39,355 nucleotides of DNA from Flavobacteriales bacterium (GCA_027491215.1 JAIXWP010000123.1:1-39355); one strand, 5' to 3'. Shown: positions 17,215 to 24,980, counted from the stretch's first letter. Notes: generated from the letters alone by a model not told the origin. Translations and numbers: made by a program.

Positions 17215-17240
17215 GAGTTATCAACACGTGTTAATAACTC
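17215..17240. promoter_or_regulatory. 26-bp near-perfect palindrome overlapping promoter region (candidate operator)
   Basis: Half-sites GAGTTATCAACAC and GTGTTAATAACTC are inverse complements with one mismatch and no spacer. The palindrome starts 8 nt upstream of the TACCTTTG -7 element and so covers the -33 region of the 13702-17169 gene. That geometry fits a dimeric repressor or activator site. Read on the minus strand it is followed by CCTTTTTT, so a second terminator for the upstream operon is the alternative. Confidence 0.5.
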
Positions 17241-17250
17241 TGGCTTAGGC

Positions 17251-17277
17251 AAAAAAAATCCCGACAGGACGTCGGGA
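17251..17277 (-). terminator. Intrinsic terminator of the sigma/anti-sigma-like operon
   Basis: Stem TCCCGAC (17259-17265), loop AGGAC, stem GTCGGGA (17271-17277). On the minus strand the stem is followed by eight U (17258-17251). It lies 30 nt after the stop codon of the membrane-anchored PKD protein and separates that operon from the cargo gene downstream. Confidence 0.9.
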
Positions 17278-17306
17278 CTCTTTTTTGGTTTATTGGTTGG
17301 TTTTGG

Positions 17307-18551
17307 TTAAGGAAGAATCGTTACTATGCCGCTGAAGTATTTCTCTTCTTTGGTGGTGTCGTTATAAATGATCACAATCCATGGATACTGATCACCAGCT
17401 ACAGCAGTGGTGCCAGATGGAAGTGTTCCGTCCCATCCTTTGGATTTGTTTGTTGTTTCGTATATTGGTTTTTCACCATTGTAGATCGTCAATTTGAATT
17501 GAGACTTACCTTGTTTGAGTCCTTCAGGCATAAAGACATTTGTCTTTGGGCTGAATTTTTCAGGGGCCATCAAATTGTAGTCTTGGTTGATGTGAATATA
17601 CTTCACTTTGCTGTCAGAACATCCCCACTCATTAGAGACTTCAAGCGCAATCATTTGCTTGCCTCTATCTGTGTACGAGCGGATAGGGCTGATCACCTTT
17701 GATGTTGACCCGTCTCCAAATTTCCAGTTATAGCTTGTAGCGTTTTCGCTAGTGTTGATGATTTTTACTGTTGGTTCTTCACTTGCACTGTTAACGAAAT
17801 CCCATTCGAACTCAGCATTTGGAGCTGGGTGAATCGTGATAAGGTCGTTCATTACAGTAGTATTAATCTGACCATCTTTCTTCGAAGTGATAGAAAGCGA
17901 AACGTCGTAAACACCTGGCTTCACATACTTGTGCTTTGGATTTGGCTTATTAGAGAAGTTACCATCACCAAAGTTCCAAAGGTAGCTACCTTCATTTGGA
18001 CCGTTTACGGCGTTGAAATCAATTTCGCCGCCAGCGCAGGAAGTTGAAACGCTTGGTCTTACCGAAAGGGTAGTTGATGTTTTTGGTACAACAACCTCAT
18101 TCATTTGCGAGTCATTATCAGCAAGAATGTTTTCCGTTGGAATAGCTGAATCAGTAGAATTACTTGAAGGCGACACATTCGCTGCAAGTGGAGTAAGATT
18201 TACAGTGTTGCTTCTATTAGTAGTCGTGTTGTTAGAAGTAAGATTAGAATCAACAGTGCTGTTCTCGATAGAAGACGTTGAGTTAGATACTCTTGCGGTT
18301 GATTCAAATCGAGCGATACCGTGACCTTTCTTGGCATCTATTAGATTAAAGCTATACTTATATAGAATAAAAGAGCCGATAGCAGAGAAGAAACAAGCAG
18401 CTACAAGAGCGACCACCCAAGTATTGGCAGCAGCTCCGTTGCCATTCATTCGGTTTTCAAGATCGTTCCAGCTACTAGCTTCGAATGGTAATTCGTAGTG
18501 CTCTAGAGATTCTCGTACTTTATCCTCAAATGGGGTAAACTTATTACTCAT
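17307..18551 (-). CDS. Putative transmembrane anti-sigma factor with two PKD domains and degenerate T9SS type-B-like C-terminus
   Basis: A 414-residue single-pass membrane protein. Residues 1-43 are a charged cytoplasmic segment (FEDKVRESLEHYELPF, then SSWNDLENRM) like the short sigma-binding tails of Bacteroidota anti-sigma proteins. One TM helix lies at 44-66, with no cleavable signal peptide. A Ser/Thr/Asn-rich linker (about 80-165) leads to PKD domains at about 165-242 (FGDG 194-197) and 246-322 (FGDG 278-281). Residues 325-414 align with type B CTDs (FSP, LTIYNGEKPIYET, KGWDG, YFSGIVTILP) but lack NGDGxND, RWG and the final Arg. Its ATG overlaps the sigma gene by 8 nt. The anti-sigma role is inferred from gene order and topology; an uncharacterised membrane PKD protein is the alternative. 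Confidence 0.78.
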   Translation of the reverse strand: MSNKFTPFEDKVRESLEHYELPFEASSWNDLENRMNGNGAAANTWVVALVAACFFSAIGSFILYKYSFNLIDAKKGHGIARFESTARVSNSTSSIENSTVDSNLTSNNTTTNRSNTVNLTPLAANVSPSSNSTDSAIPTENILADNDSQMNEVVVPKTSTTLSVRPSVSTSCAGGEIDFNAVNGPNEGSYLWNFGDGNFSNKPNPKHKYVKPGVYDVSLSITSKKDGQINTTVMNDLITIHPAPNAEFEWDFVNSASEEPTVKIINTSENATSYNWKFGDGSTSKVISPIRSYTDRGKQMIALEVSNEWGCSDSKVKYIHINQDYNLMAPEKFSPKTNVFMPEGLKQGKSQFKLTIYNGEKPIYETTNKSKGWDGTLPSGTTAVAGDQYPWIVIIYNDTTKEEKYFSGIVTILP

Positions 18552-19119
18552 TCGCGTTGCCGTAGTTCTTTAAAAGTATCTTTTTCATATTGCGTTTGGC
18601 TTTCGCAAAATTGCTTTTGGAAGTCCCTACACTAACTCCTAATGCATCAGCAATATCCTGATGCGTGTAATTTTCAAAAACGTAAAGGTTGAAGACCGTT
18701 CTATAAGCCGGTGATAACTGTTGCATAGCTTCAATTATCTGATGAGGTTTGAAATCGTATTGGTCTTGTTCAGCCAATTCTTCTTCTTCGATTTCATCTT
18801 CCCATTCTTCCGCACTCATGGCGTCATTCATAAGTATGAAGTCATTTTTAGACTTTCGAAACCTATCGATCGAAAGATTAACCATGATCCTTCTTACCCA
18901 ACCTTCAAATGACCCCGACCCTGAATATCTTTCCATATTTTGGAAGACCTTTATAAAGCCTTCTTGGAGGACATCCATAGCCAAGTCTGAATCCCGTGTA
19001 TAACGAAGACAAACAGCCTTCATTTTTCCGTAAAGAAGCTTATAAACAGCCTGTTGCGACCTTCTGTCTCCTTGGAGACAGCCGTCAATTAGCTGTTTAA
19101 ATTGCTTGTCTTCACTCAC
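18544..19119 (-). CDS. ECF-type RNA polymerase sigma factor
   Basis: A sigma-70 family factor of about 190 residues with regions 2 and 4 only. Region 2 includes DLAMDVLQEGFIKVFQNM and WVRRIMVNLSIDRFR; region 4 includes LSPAYRTVFNLYVFENYTHQ and the helix-turn-helix DIADALGVSVGTSKSNF. The linker between them is strikingly acidic (EEWEDEIEEEELAEQD). No ATG is available: the GTG at 19119 is preferred over a TTG at 19128, which would add three residues. Its end overlaps the start of the membrane PKD protein gene by 8 nt (ATGAGTAA), the usual sigma/anti-sigma coupling. A good primary-sigma promoter lies upstream, so it is probably expressed constitutively and controlled post-translationally. Regulon unknown. 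Confidence 0.92.
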   Translation of the reverse strand: MSEDKQFKQLIDGCLQGDRRSQQAVYKLLYGKMKAVCLRYTRDSDLAMDVLQEGFIKVFQNMERYSGSGSFEGWVRRIMVNLSIDRFRKSKNDFILMNDAMSAEEWEDEIEEEELAEQDQYDFKPHQIIEAMQQLSPAYRTVFNLYVFENYTHQDIADALGVSVGTSKSNFAKAKRNMKKILLKNYGNANE

Positions 19120-19165
19120 GGAATTCAATGTTTAGACGGCACCCATTGAGAATGGTTGCCACTTA

Positions 19166-19196
19166 CAAATGTAATTGTTCCTACTTTTTTTCAAAA
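19166..19196 (-). promoter_or_regulatory. Bacteroidota primary-sigma promoter for the sigma factor operon
   Basis: On the minus strand, TTTTG (19196-19192), an 18-nt spacer, then TACATTTG (19173-19166): a good match to the -33 TTTG / -7 TAnnTTTG promoter. The predicted start of transcription is near 19160, about 40 nt before the GTG start. Confidence 0.65.
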
Positions 19197-19254
19197 TATT
19201 ATGTAAAATGTCTCGTTATGAGGCGCTTTACTTTTTTAAAAACATTTCCTCCAC

Positions 19255-19262
19255 TAATTTCG
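19255..19262 (+). promoter_or_regulatory. Putative -7 element (TAATTTCG) for mnmA
   Basis: One mismatch from TAnnTTTG; only 4 nt separate it from the ATG at 19267, implying a leaderless or nearly leaderless transcript if used. Confidence 0.35.
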
Positions 19263-19266
19263 CAGC

Positions 19267-20457
19267 ATGAATAAAAGGGTCGTTGTCGGATTATCTGGAG
19301 GGGTCGATTCAAGCGTAGCCGCTTATCTTTTGCAAGAGCAAGGTTACGAAGTAGTTGGCATATTTATGCGCAATTGGCACGATGAATCTGTGACTATCAA
19401 TAATGAGTGCCCTTGGATTGATGATAGCAACGATGCAATGTTGGTCGCGGAACATCTCGGAATTCCTTTCCACGTGCTCGATTTGAGCAAAGAATACAAG
19501 GAAAGAATCGTGGACTATATGTTTCGCGAATACGAAATGGGGCGAACTCCTAATCCTGATGTACTCTGCAACAGGGAGATTAAATTTGATATTTTTCTAA
19601 AAGCCGCACAAAATCTCAAGGCTGACTTTGTAGCAACAGGCCATTATTGTCAGAAATCTGAATTTTCGGATGCAAAAGGCAAGGTGATTTACCAGCTTTT
19701 GGCAGGAGCTGATCCTAATAAGGATCAAAGTTATTTTTTATGTCAGCTTTCACAGGAACAGCTTTCACAGGCGCTATTTCCAATAGGCCATCTTCAAAAG
19801 CCTCAAGTAAGAGAGATTGCGAAAGAAATTGGTTTACCAACCGCTGAGAAAAAAGATAGCCAAGGGCTTTGCTTCATCGGAAAGGTAAAGCTTCCTACAT
19901 TTTTGCAGCAACAGCTTCAGCCAAAGGCTGGAGAAGTGGTAGAGGTTCCAGCTGATGGGGCTCTATTCACAATATATGATCGTCCCGTTTTGACCTTCGA
20001 AGATGCAGTTGTTGCCTCAAAACCTCATGTGTTCTCTAATGTGCCTACAAAGAAAGTTGGTACCCATAACGGGGCTCATTATTACACCATAGGTCAGCGC
20101 AAAGGTCTTGGTGTAGGGGGAAAGGCCGAGCCTTTATTCATAGTGCATACAGATACTACCGAAAATAAAGTATACACGGGTCAAGGAGAAAACCACCCAG
20201 CCTTATACAGAAGAGGGTTGTTTATTCCCAATTCTGATATTCATTGGATTAGGCCCGACTTGGAGCTTAAAGTAGGGGAAAGGGTTTGCTATAAATCTCG
20301 TATAAGATATCGACAAGAATTAGTTGGTGCTGAGTTGTTTAAGGTAGAAGAAGGGCTTCATGTCATTTTCGATGAGCCGCAGCGTGGAGTGGCCTCTGGT
20401 CAATTTGCAGCTTGGTACCTTGACAATGAATCAATAGGCAGTGGTGTCATTTCTTAA
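19267..20457 (+). CDS. mnmA: tRNA-specific 2-thiouridylase MnmA
   Basis: A 396-residue cytoplasmic enzyme that thiolates U34 of tRNA-Lys/Glu/Gln wobble positions using ATP and a sulfur relay. The PP-loop is [15 protein letters not shown] (about 8-22). The two catalytic cysteines sit in [12 protein letters not shown] (C101) and [11 protein letters not shown] (C202). The DQSYFL motif is present at 153-158, and the C-terminal beta-barrel has [12 protein letters not shown]. Between residues about 38 and 56 it carries the [10 protein letters not shown] segment in place of the shorter enterobacterial loop. It is divergent from the sigma gene, with a 147-nt gap holding both promoters. Identification is secure. 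Confidence 0.97.
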   Translation: MNKRVVVGLSGGVDSSVAAYLLQEQGYEVVGIFMRNWHDESVTINNECPWIDDSNDAMLVAEHLGIPFHVLDLSKEYKERIVDYMFREYEMGRTPNPDVLCNREIKFDIFLKAAQNLKADFVATGHYCQKSEFSDAKGKVIYQLLAGADPNKDQSYFLCQLSQEQLSQALFPIGHLQKPQVREIAKEIGLPTAEKKDSQGLCFIGKVKLPTFLQQQLQPKAGEVVEVPADGALFTIYDRPVLTFEDAVVASKPHVFSNVPTKKVGTHNGAHYYTIGQRKGLGVGGKAEPLFIVHTDTTENKVYTGQGENHPALYRRGLFIPNSDIHWIRPDLELKVGERVCYKSRIRYRQELVGAELFKVEEGLHVIFDEPQRGVASGQFAAWYLDNESIGSGVIS

Positions 20458-20544
20458 CAAAGTGCAACTTTTTTGCATACTTAGTTGTCTTTCAAGGAAA
20501 TTGAATATATTAGCATAGCCAAAATCGCCCTTAACCAACCCTAT

Positions 20545-23124
20545 ATGAAACCAAATTTACTCTTAAGAATAGCTGCACTGTTAGTGTTTGTTGTTCAATC
20601 GACAGTTGCTTTCTCTCAATTGCCTGGGGAAAGTTGTCAAACAGCTCAACCTCTCGCAATTCCTTCTATTAACACAGGACCTTTCGAGGATAATTGGTAC
20701 GTAATCGAGCCAACGGAAGCTGGACAATACTTGATTTCAATGTGTGCACTCAACACTTGCGATACACGCTTGTGGTTGTACTCTTCTTGTCCATTATCAG
20801 AAAATGATAATACTTTTTTGTTAGCGAGCAATGATGACGGTTGCGGCCTTCAATCACAGCTCAATGTTGCACTTTTACCCGGAAATACCTACCTCTTAAG
20901 AGTAGGAGATTTCGGAACATCTTGCGCTGGATCGGTAACTTTCCAAATTGAAAGCTATCAGGTTACTGCAGGTTGCACTAATCCTTTAGCTTCAAACTTT
21001 AATCCTAATGCTAACGTTGAGGATGGCTCTTGCATCATACCTGGATGTACCGATGCTTCAGCTCTAAACTACAGTTATCAAGCAACTCAGGATGACGGTT
21101 CTTGCGAGTATTGCAGCGGAACTGGTTCGGTAATCGGAGATTTTTACCTATGTACCTTCTCTAATGGATATCAATTGGAAGTTGAGATTTTCGACTCAAA
21201 TGGTAATTCTGTTGCTGAGCTTTTAGGTTCAAATGGCGCTATTCAACACGCTGATATTTGTCTTACACCTGGTGAATGCTACACTGCGGTGATGACAAAT
21301 AATACTGGCCCTCTAGGATGGTACAATGGTTATTTTTGGATCAATGGAAATGGTATTCAATATATAAATGATGCTCTTTCTGCTAATGCACAAACGGAGT
21401 CTGTTTTATTTAGCATTGACGGTACTTGCGGACCTATTTCAGGCTGTATGGACCCAAATGCTGACAATTATAACTCTGAAGCAGTATTGAGTGATGGCTC
21501 ATGTGTATATAGTGGCTGTACAGATCCAAATGCATTGAACTTTGATTATACTGCAACTTTTGATGATGGATCTTGCGAGTATTGCGCAATCAATGGAACA
21601 ATAGCTTCTCTTTATGTTTGCGCTTTCGGTAATGGCGAGCAATTAGAACTTCAGATCTTAGATGGTGACGGCAACGAGGTTATTTATGTCGACAACTTGA
21701 CAAGCGGAGCTATCGAATATTTCAATGTTTGTCTCTTACCCGGCACATGCTACACTGTTAATATGATCAATAATGCTGGACCTTACGGCTGGTATGGTGG
21801 ATACTATAACATAGGTGTAAATGGAGTGCAATTATCTGGTACTTCTCTTTCTTCAGGTCTTCAGTATGCATCTACTATCTTCTCGATTGACGGAACTTGC
21901 GGACCGGTAATTATACCAGGATGCACAGATCCAGGCGCTCTAAACTACAACTTAGAAGCTACAATTGAAGATGGATCATGCCAATATCCATATTATGGAT
22001 GTACAGACCCAGTTGCTTTGAACTATGATCCACTTGCTACTGAAAATACAGGCTGCATATATGCTGAAGATTGTTTCCAAAACATGGTAACATTTACTCT
22101 AGGAGGAAGCTATTGGTTGCAAGAAATGTCATTCGCTGTGTATAATGAAAATGGCGAAATGGTAGCTTACAGCGCTTCTGGTACTACTTATGTTTGCCTT
22201 GGTGACGGATGCTATACTGTAATGATGTTCGACTCTTTCGGAGATGGATGGGATAATGGAACGCTCGAGGTTACTGCAAACGGTCAGTGGGTGGCTTCAC
22301 TCAATTTGATCAACGGATTAGAAGGAACTGCTGCATTTGGATTGAACACAGAAGGTTGCGGTCCTGCAATCTATGGTTGTACAGACGCAACAGCATTCAA
22401 CTATAATTACTATGCGACTGAAGATGATGGCTCTTGTATCTATCAAAGCGATTGTACTGAAGAGTTCATTAGCGTAGTTCTTCAAACGCAAATCTGGGGT
22501 TCTGAGGTTGGATTCTCATTACTGAATGAAGACGGAGAAATCGTATTGTTCGGAGAGAATTTCGGAAGCTGGGAAACAAACGTAGTTTACGGATGTGTTC
22601 CAAGCGGATGTTACACACTTGTAATGGAAGACACATGGGGTGATGGTTGGAATGGTGCTTATTACGTTCTTTCTGGACCAACTTCTTATAGCGAAGGAAC
22701 ATTGGATTGGGGTTCTGAAGGTGCAAACCTTGTAGGTATCAACTCAATGTGTTCTGACGTTGAAGGATGCACAGATTCAACTGCGTTAAATTATAATTTC
22801 TACGCCTCATTTGATGATGGGTCATGCGTTTACAATGACAACGCTGGTTTTATCATGAATCCATCTTACGAGTTTGATGTGGCTCTTTATCCAAACCCAA
22901 CCGGAGGCAATATGGTACTTGAAGTAACAGACGTACAACAAGAAGAGGGCATCCGTATGAAGATCATCGGAATGGATGGCTCACTTGTTCGTGAAGAGTT
23001 CATCAAGACTACAGACACCGCTTACAGAACTAACCTTGATGTTTCGTTCTTGTCAGCAGGCTACTATTTCATGCAAATCCAAAATGGAGATCAAGTAAAG
23101 ACGCATTCATTCGTGAAGCAATAG
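20545..23124 (+). CDS. Secreted eight-repeat GCTDP protein with T9SS type A sorting domain
   Basis: An 859-residue T9SS cargo. The ATG at 20545 opens a signal peptide (LLLRIAALLVFVVQSTVAFSQ); a TTG 60 nt upstream is rejected. Residues about 30-140 form a pre-peptidase C-like beta-sandwich (CDTRLWLYSSC, LLRVGDFG). Eight copies of a short calcium/disulfide-type repeat follow (GCTDPxALNY ... DDGSC). They separate four ~100-residue beta-sandwich domains containing GCYTVMMFDSFGDGWDNG or GCYTLVMEDTWGDGWNG. The last ~75 residues are a type A CTD (ALYPNPTGGNMVLEV to the C-terminal HSFVKQ), unlike the type B cargo elsewhere in this window. Function is unknown but extracellular. A strong terminator follows. 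Confidence 0.9.
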   Translation: MKPNLLLRIAALLVFVVQSTVAFSQLPGESCQTAQPLAIPSINTGPFEDNWYVIEPTEAGQYLISMCALNTCDTRLWLYSSCPLSENDNTFLLASNDDGCGLQSQLNVALLPGNTYLLRVGDFGTSCAGSVTFQIESYQVTAGCTNPLASNFNPNANVEDGSCIIPGCTDASALNYSYQATQDDGSCEYCSGTGSVIGDFYLCTFSNGYQLEVEIFDSNGNSVAELLGSNGAIQHADICLTPGECYTAVMTNNTGPLGWYNGYFWINGNGIQYINDALSANAQTESVLFSIDGTCGPISGCMDPNADNYNSEAVLSDGSCVYSGCTDPNALNFDYTATFDDGSCEYCAINGTIASLYVCAFGNGEQLELQILDGDGNEVIYVDNLTSGAIEYFNVCLLPGTCYTVNMINNAGPYGWYGGYYNIGVNGVQLSGTSLSSGLQYASTIFSIDGTCGPVIIPGCTDPGALNYNLEATIEDGSCQYPYYGCTDPVALNYDPLATENTGCIYAEDCFQNMVTFTLGGSYWLQEMSFAVYNENGEMVAYSASGTTYVCLGDGCYTVMMFDSFGDGWDNGTLEVTANGQWVASLNLINGLEGTAAFGLNTEGCGPAIYGCTDATAFNYNYYATEDDGSCIYQSDCTEEFISVVLQTQIWGSEVGFSLLNEDGEIVLFGENFGSWETNVVYGCVPSGCYTLVMEDTWGDGWNGAYYVLSGPTSYSEGTLDWGSEGANLVGINSMCSDVEGCTDSTALNYNFYASFDDGSCVYNDNAGFIMNPSYEFDVALYPNPTGGNMVLEVTDVQQEEGIRMKIIGMDGSLVREEFIKTTDTAYRTNLDVSFLSAGYYFMQIQNGDQVKTHSFVKQ
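20971..22833 (+). repeat. Eight GCTDP...DDGSC coding repeats
   Basis: Copies begin with GCTNPLASNF, GCTDASALNY, GCMDPNADNY, GCTDPNALNF, GCTDPGALNY, GCTDPVALNY, GCTDATAFNY and GCTDSTALNY. All but the sixth end in DGSC; the sixth reads ENTGC. Copies 1-2 and 5-6 are back to back; the rest flank beta-sandwich domains. Confidence 0.88.
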
Positions 23125-23146
23125 ACTTGACGGAATAATATTCAAT

Positions 23147-23175
23147 AAAAAAGGCGGTTTTGACCGCCTTTTTTA
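23147..23175. terminator. Bidirectional intrinsic terminator
   Basis: Stem AAGGCGGT (23151-23158), loop TTTG, stem ACCGCCTT (23163-23170), flanked by A-run and T-run so that it works in both directions. It sits between the convergent GCTDP-repeat gene and the glycosyltransferase gene. Confidence 0.93.
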
Positions 23176-23183
23176 TTGCTGAA

Positions 23184-24134
23184 TTAAATCGTTTCTGAAA
23201 TCTTATAGTCGTTTCGTTTGACAGAGTTTCTAGCGATGAGTTCGCCGATGAAACCTGCTAAGAAGAATTGGCTTCCGATAATCATTGCGGTAAGAGCTAT
23301 ATAGAATATTGATTGGTCTGCAATATTCTTCTCGTATGAATCATTCAAGAGTGCCCAAACTTTATTTCCACCAATCCATGTAAATGCTCCGAGGCCTACG
23401 ATGAACATTAGCAATCCCAAGGAGCCGAAGAAGTGCATTGGTTTTTTTCCAAATCGTGAAATAAAGGTAATGGTCAACAAATCAAGAAAGCCGTTGATGA
23501 ATCGCTCTAAACCGAATTTAGAGGTGCCATATTTTCTTGCTCTATGCTCCACCACTTTTTCACCAATTCTATGAAATCCCTCTTTTTTTGCCATTACAGG
23601 GATATAGCGGTGCATCTCTCCAAAAATCTCAAGGGCCTTTACCACATTGCTTCTATAAGCTTTGAGACCGCAATTGAAATCATGTAAATAGATGCCGCTC
23701 ATTTTGCGTGTTGTCCAATTGAAGAGCTTGGTTGGAATCGTTTTTGAAATTGGATCGTATCTTTTTTTCTTCCAGCCACTCACAAGATCATATCCATCTT
23801 CGAGAATCATTCTTCTCATTTCTGGAATTTCATCGGGAGAGTCTTGAAGATCTGCATCCATCGTCACTACGACTGCTCCTTCTGCCATATCAAATCCTAC
23901 ATGCAGCGCAGCACTTTTTCCATAATTGCGCTGAAAGCGAATAGCCTTTACGGCATTATCAGATTTTTTTAAAGTGCTAATGACATGCCATGACTGATCA
24001 GTAGATCCATCGTCAATGAAGATAACCTCATAAGAAAGTTGATGATCATTCATTACTTTCTTAATCCAGCTATGAAGTTCGGGAAGCGATTCCGCTTCGT
24101 TTAACAATGGTATTACAATGGAGACATCTGTCAT
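23184..24134 (-). CDS. Membrane-anchored family 2 glycosyltransferase (GtrB/DPM1-like)
   Basis: A 316-residue GT-A glycosyltransferase. The nucleotide-sugar fold shows VSIVIPLLNEAESL at the N-terminus, IDDGSTD (40-46) and the metal-binding MDADLQDSPDE (92-102). Two C-terminal TM helices at about 233-256 and 275-298 place it on the inner membrane, as in polyprenyl-phosphate glycosyltransferases that charge undecaprenyl phosphate with a hexose. The donor and product cannot be read from sequence. It is monocistronic, ends at a shared terminator, and has TACCTTTG 46 nt upstream of its ATG. Role in surface glycan or protein modification is inferred. Confidence 0.92.
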   Translation of the reverse strand: MTDVSIVIPLLNEAESLPELHSWIKKVMNDHQLSYEVIFIDDGSTDQSWHVISTLKKSDNAVKAIRFQRNYGKSAALHVGFDMAEGAVVVTMDADLQDSPDEIPEMRRMILEDGYDLVSGWKKKRYDPISKTIPTKLFNWTTRKMSGIYLHDFNCGLKAYRSNVVKALEIFGEMHRYIPVMAKKEGFHRIGEKVVEHRARKYGTSKFGLERFINGFLDLLTITFISRFGKKPMHFFGSLGLLMFIVGLGAFTWIGGNKVWALLNDSYEKNIADQSIFYIALTAMIIGSQFFLAGFIGELIARNSVKRNDYKISETI

Positions 24135-24179
24135 AGTAGAAAAAATGATGGTGAAAAGCTGTTATAACATGCCTTTCAG

Positions 24180-24187
24180 CAAAGGTA
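24180..24187 (-). promoter_or_regulatory. Putative -7 element (TACCTTTG) for the glycosyltransferase gene
   Basis: A full match to TAnnTTTG on the minus strand, 45 nt upstream of the ATG at 24134. No clear -33 element at standard spacing. Confidence 0.45.
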
Positions 24188-24257
24188 TACGGGATGTGCA
24201 AGAATAATATTTAAATGGATATAAATATTAAACTTTCGATATTTGAAAAAAGTACTC

Positions 24258-24265
24258 TACATTCG
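24258..24265 (+). promoter_or_regulatory. Putative -7 element (TACATTCG) for SRP RNA
   Basis: One mismatch from TAnnTTTG; placed so that transcription would begin about 5-7 nt downstream, which coincides with the 5' end of the SRP RNA stem. Confidence 0.45.
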
Positions 24266-24270
24266 CGCCC

Positions 24271-24372
24271 GAAAGGCAAGTCTTATACGACCAGCTCCCG
24301 CCCAATCCTCCAGGGTCGGAAGGCAGCAAAGGCAGGTGGTTGTAGCGGTGCGATATAAGGTGCTTGCCTTTT
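24271..24372 (+). ncRNA. ffs: Signal recognition particle RNA, small bacterial type (4.5S-like)
   Basis: About 100 nt folding into one long hairpin: AAAGGCAAG (24272-24280) pairs with CTTGCCTTT near 24363-24371. The apical SRP54-binding region is recognisable as CCAGGGTCGGAAGGCAGCA, with the GGAA tetraloop and flanking asymmetric loop. It partners Ffh to target nascent membrane and secreted proteins. A T-rich tract (TTTACTTTTTTTCTTTT) after the stem can act as terminator. No Alu domain, as expected outside Gram-positives. Confidence 0.93.
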
Positions 24373-24391
24373 ACTTTTTTTCTTTTCTCGT

Positions 24392-24901
24392 ATGAACGAT
24401 AAGATTAACGTAGCGACATATAGAAATAGAGCTTATCGAAAGAAAAAAGTGCTCACAGCTTTTCTCAAAAAGCTAGTCAAAAAGAATATTCCTCAACTTA
24501 GTAAGTACACGAAGGCTGCCGAAGCGGAAGCTTGGAAGCAAATTGATTGTCAGAAATGTGGCAATTGTTGTATGACCATGACTCCAACTTGGAAGAAATC
24601 AGAGGTCAAGAAATTGGCTGCGCGACTGGGTATGACTTACACTGAGTTTTATGATAAGTGGTTATATACCGAAGAGTCGACAGGAGATATCATGAATGCC
24701 TCAACGCCTTGTCAGTTCTTCGATGTAGCGAATGGTCTTTGTACTGTATATGAATTACGCCCACACGATTGTGCGACATTCCCGCATTTGTATAGAAAAG
24801 ATTTTAAAGATCAAATCGAAGTCTACACAGCGAATCTTCACCGCTGTCCTGCAACACTCGTTGCCATCGAGCAACTCCAAAAAATTATTGAATCGAAATA
24901 G
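24392..24901 (+). CDS. YkgJ family cysteine cluster protein
   Basis: A 169-residue cytoplasmic protein with the YkgJ/CxxCxxCC metal-cluster signature. An N-terminal basic helix precedes CQKCGNCC (about 54-61). Further cysteines sit in STPCQFFDVANGLC and LRPHDCATFP, and near the C-terminus in HRCPA. Family members are thought to bind zinc or an Fe-S cluster; the reaction is unknown. The ATG begins 20 nt after the SRP RNA stem, so part of its transcription may come from the SRP promoter if the T-rich terminator leaks. Confidence 0.88.
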   Translation: MNDKINVATYRNRAYRKKKVLTAFLKKLVKKNIPQLSKYTKAAEAEAWKQIDCQKCGNCCMTMTPTWKKSEVKKLAARLGMTYTEFYDKWLYTEESTGDIMNASTPCQFFDVANGLCTVYELRPHDCATFPHLYRKDFKDQIEVYTANLHRCPATLVAIEQLQKIIESK

Positions 24902-24972
24902 TGGTGGGGACTTTTCCTCATTCGCTTGTAAACAACTGATGACGATACACAACTAGTAGGTGGATTAATCGT

Positions 24973-24980
24973 TACTTTTG
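24973..24980 (+). promoter_or_regulatory. Putative -7 element (TACTTTTG) for the 493-residue conserved gene
   Basis: A full match to TAnnTTTG, 23 nt before the GTG start at 25004, followed by the purine-rich AAAAGGCGAG which may act as ribosome binding site. Confidence 0.45.

Noticed and set aside
17218-17227. TTATCAACA resembles a DnaA box (TTATCCACA)
   Set aside because: One mismatch at a key position, a single site, no AT-rich unwinding element or dnaA/dnaN nearby, and it is better explained as half of the 26-bp palindrome.
20458-20544. TTG start at 20485 extending the GCTDP-repeat protein
   Set aside because: It would bury the signal peptide behind 20 extra residues; the ATG at 20545 starts directly at the basic n-region of the signal peptide.
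20971-22833. Repeat array as a possible CRISPR
   Set aside because: The repetition is at protein level inside one frame, with irregular spacing and diverged nucleotides; no cas genes are present.
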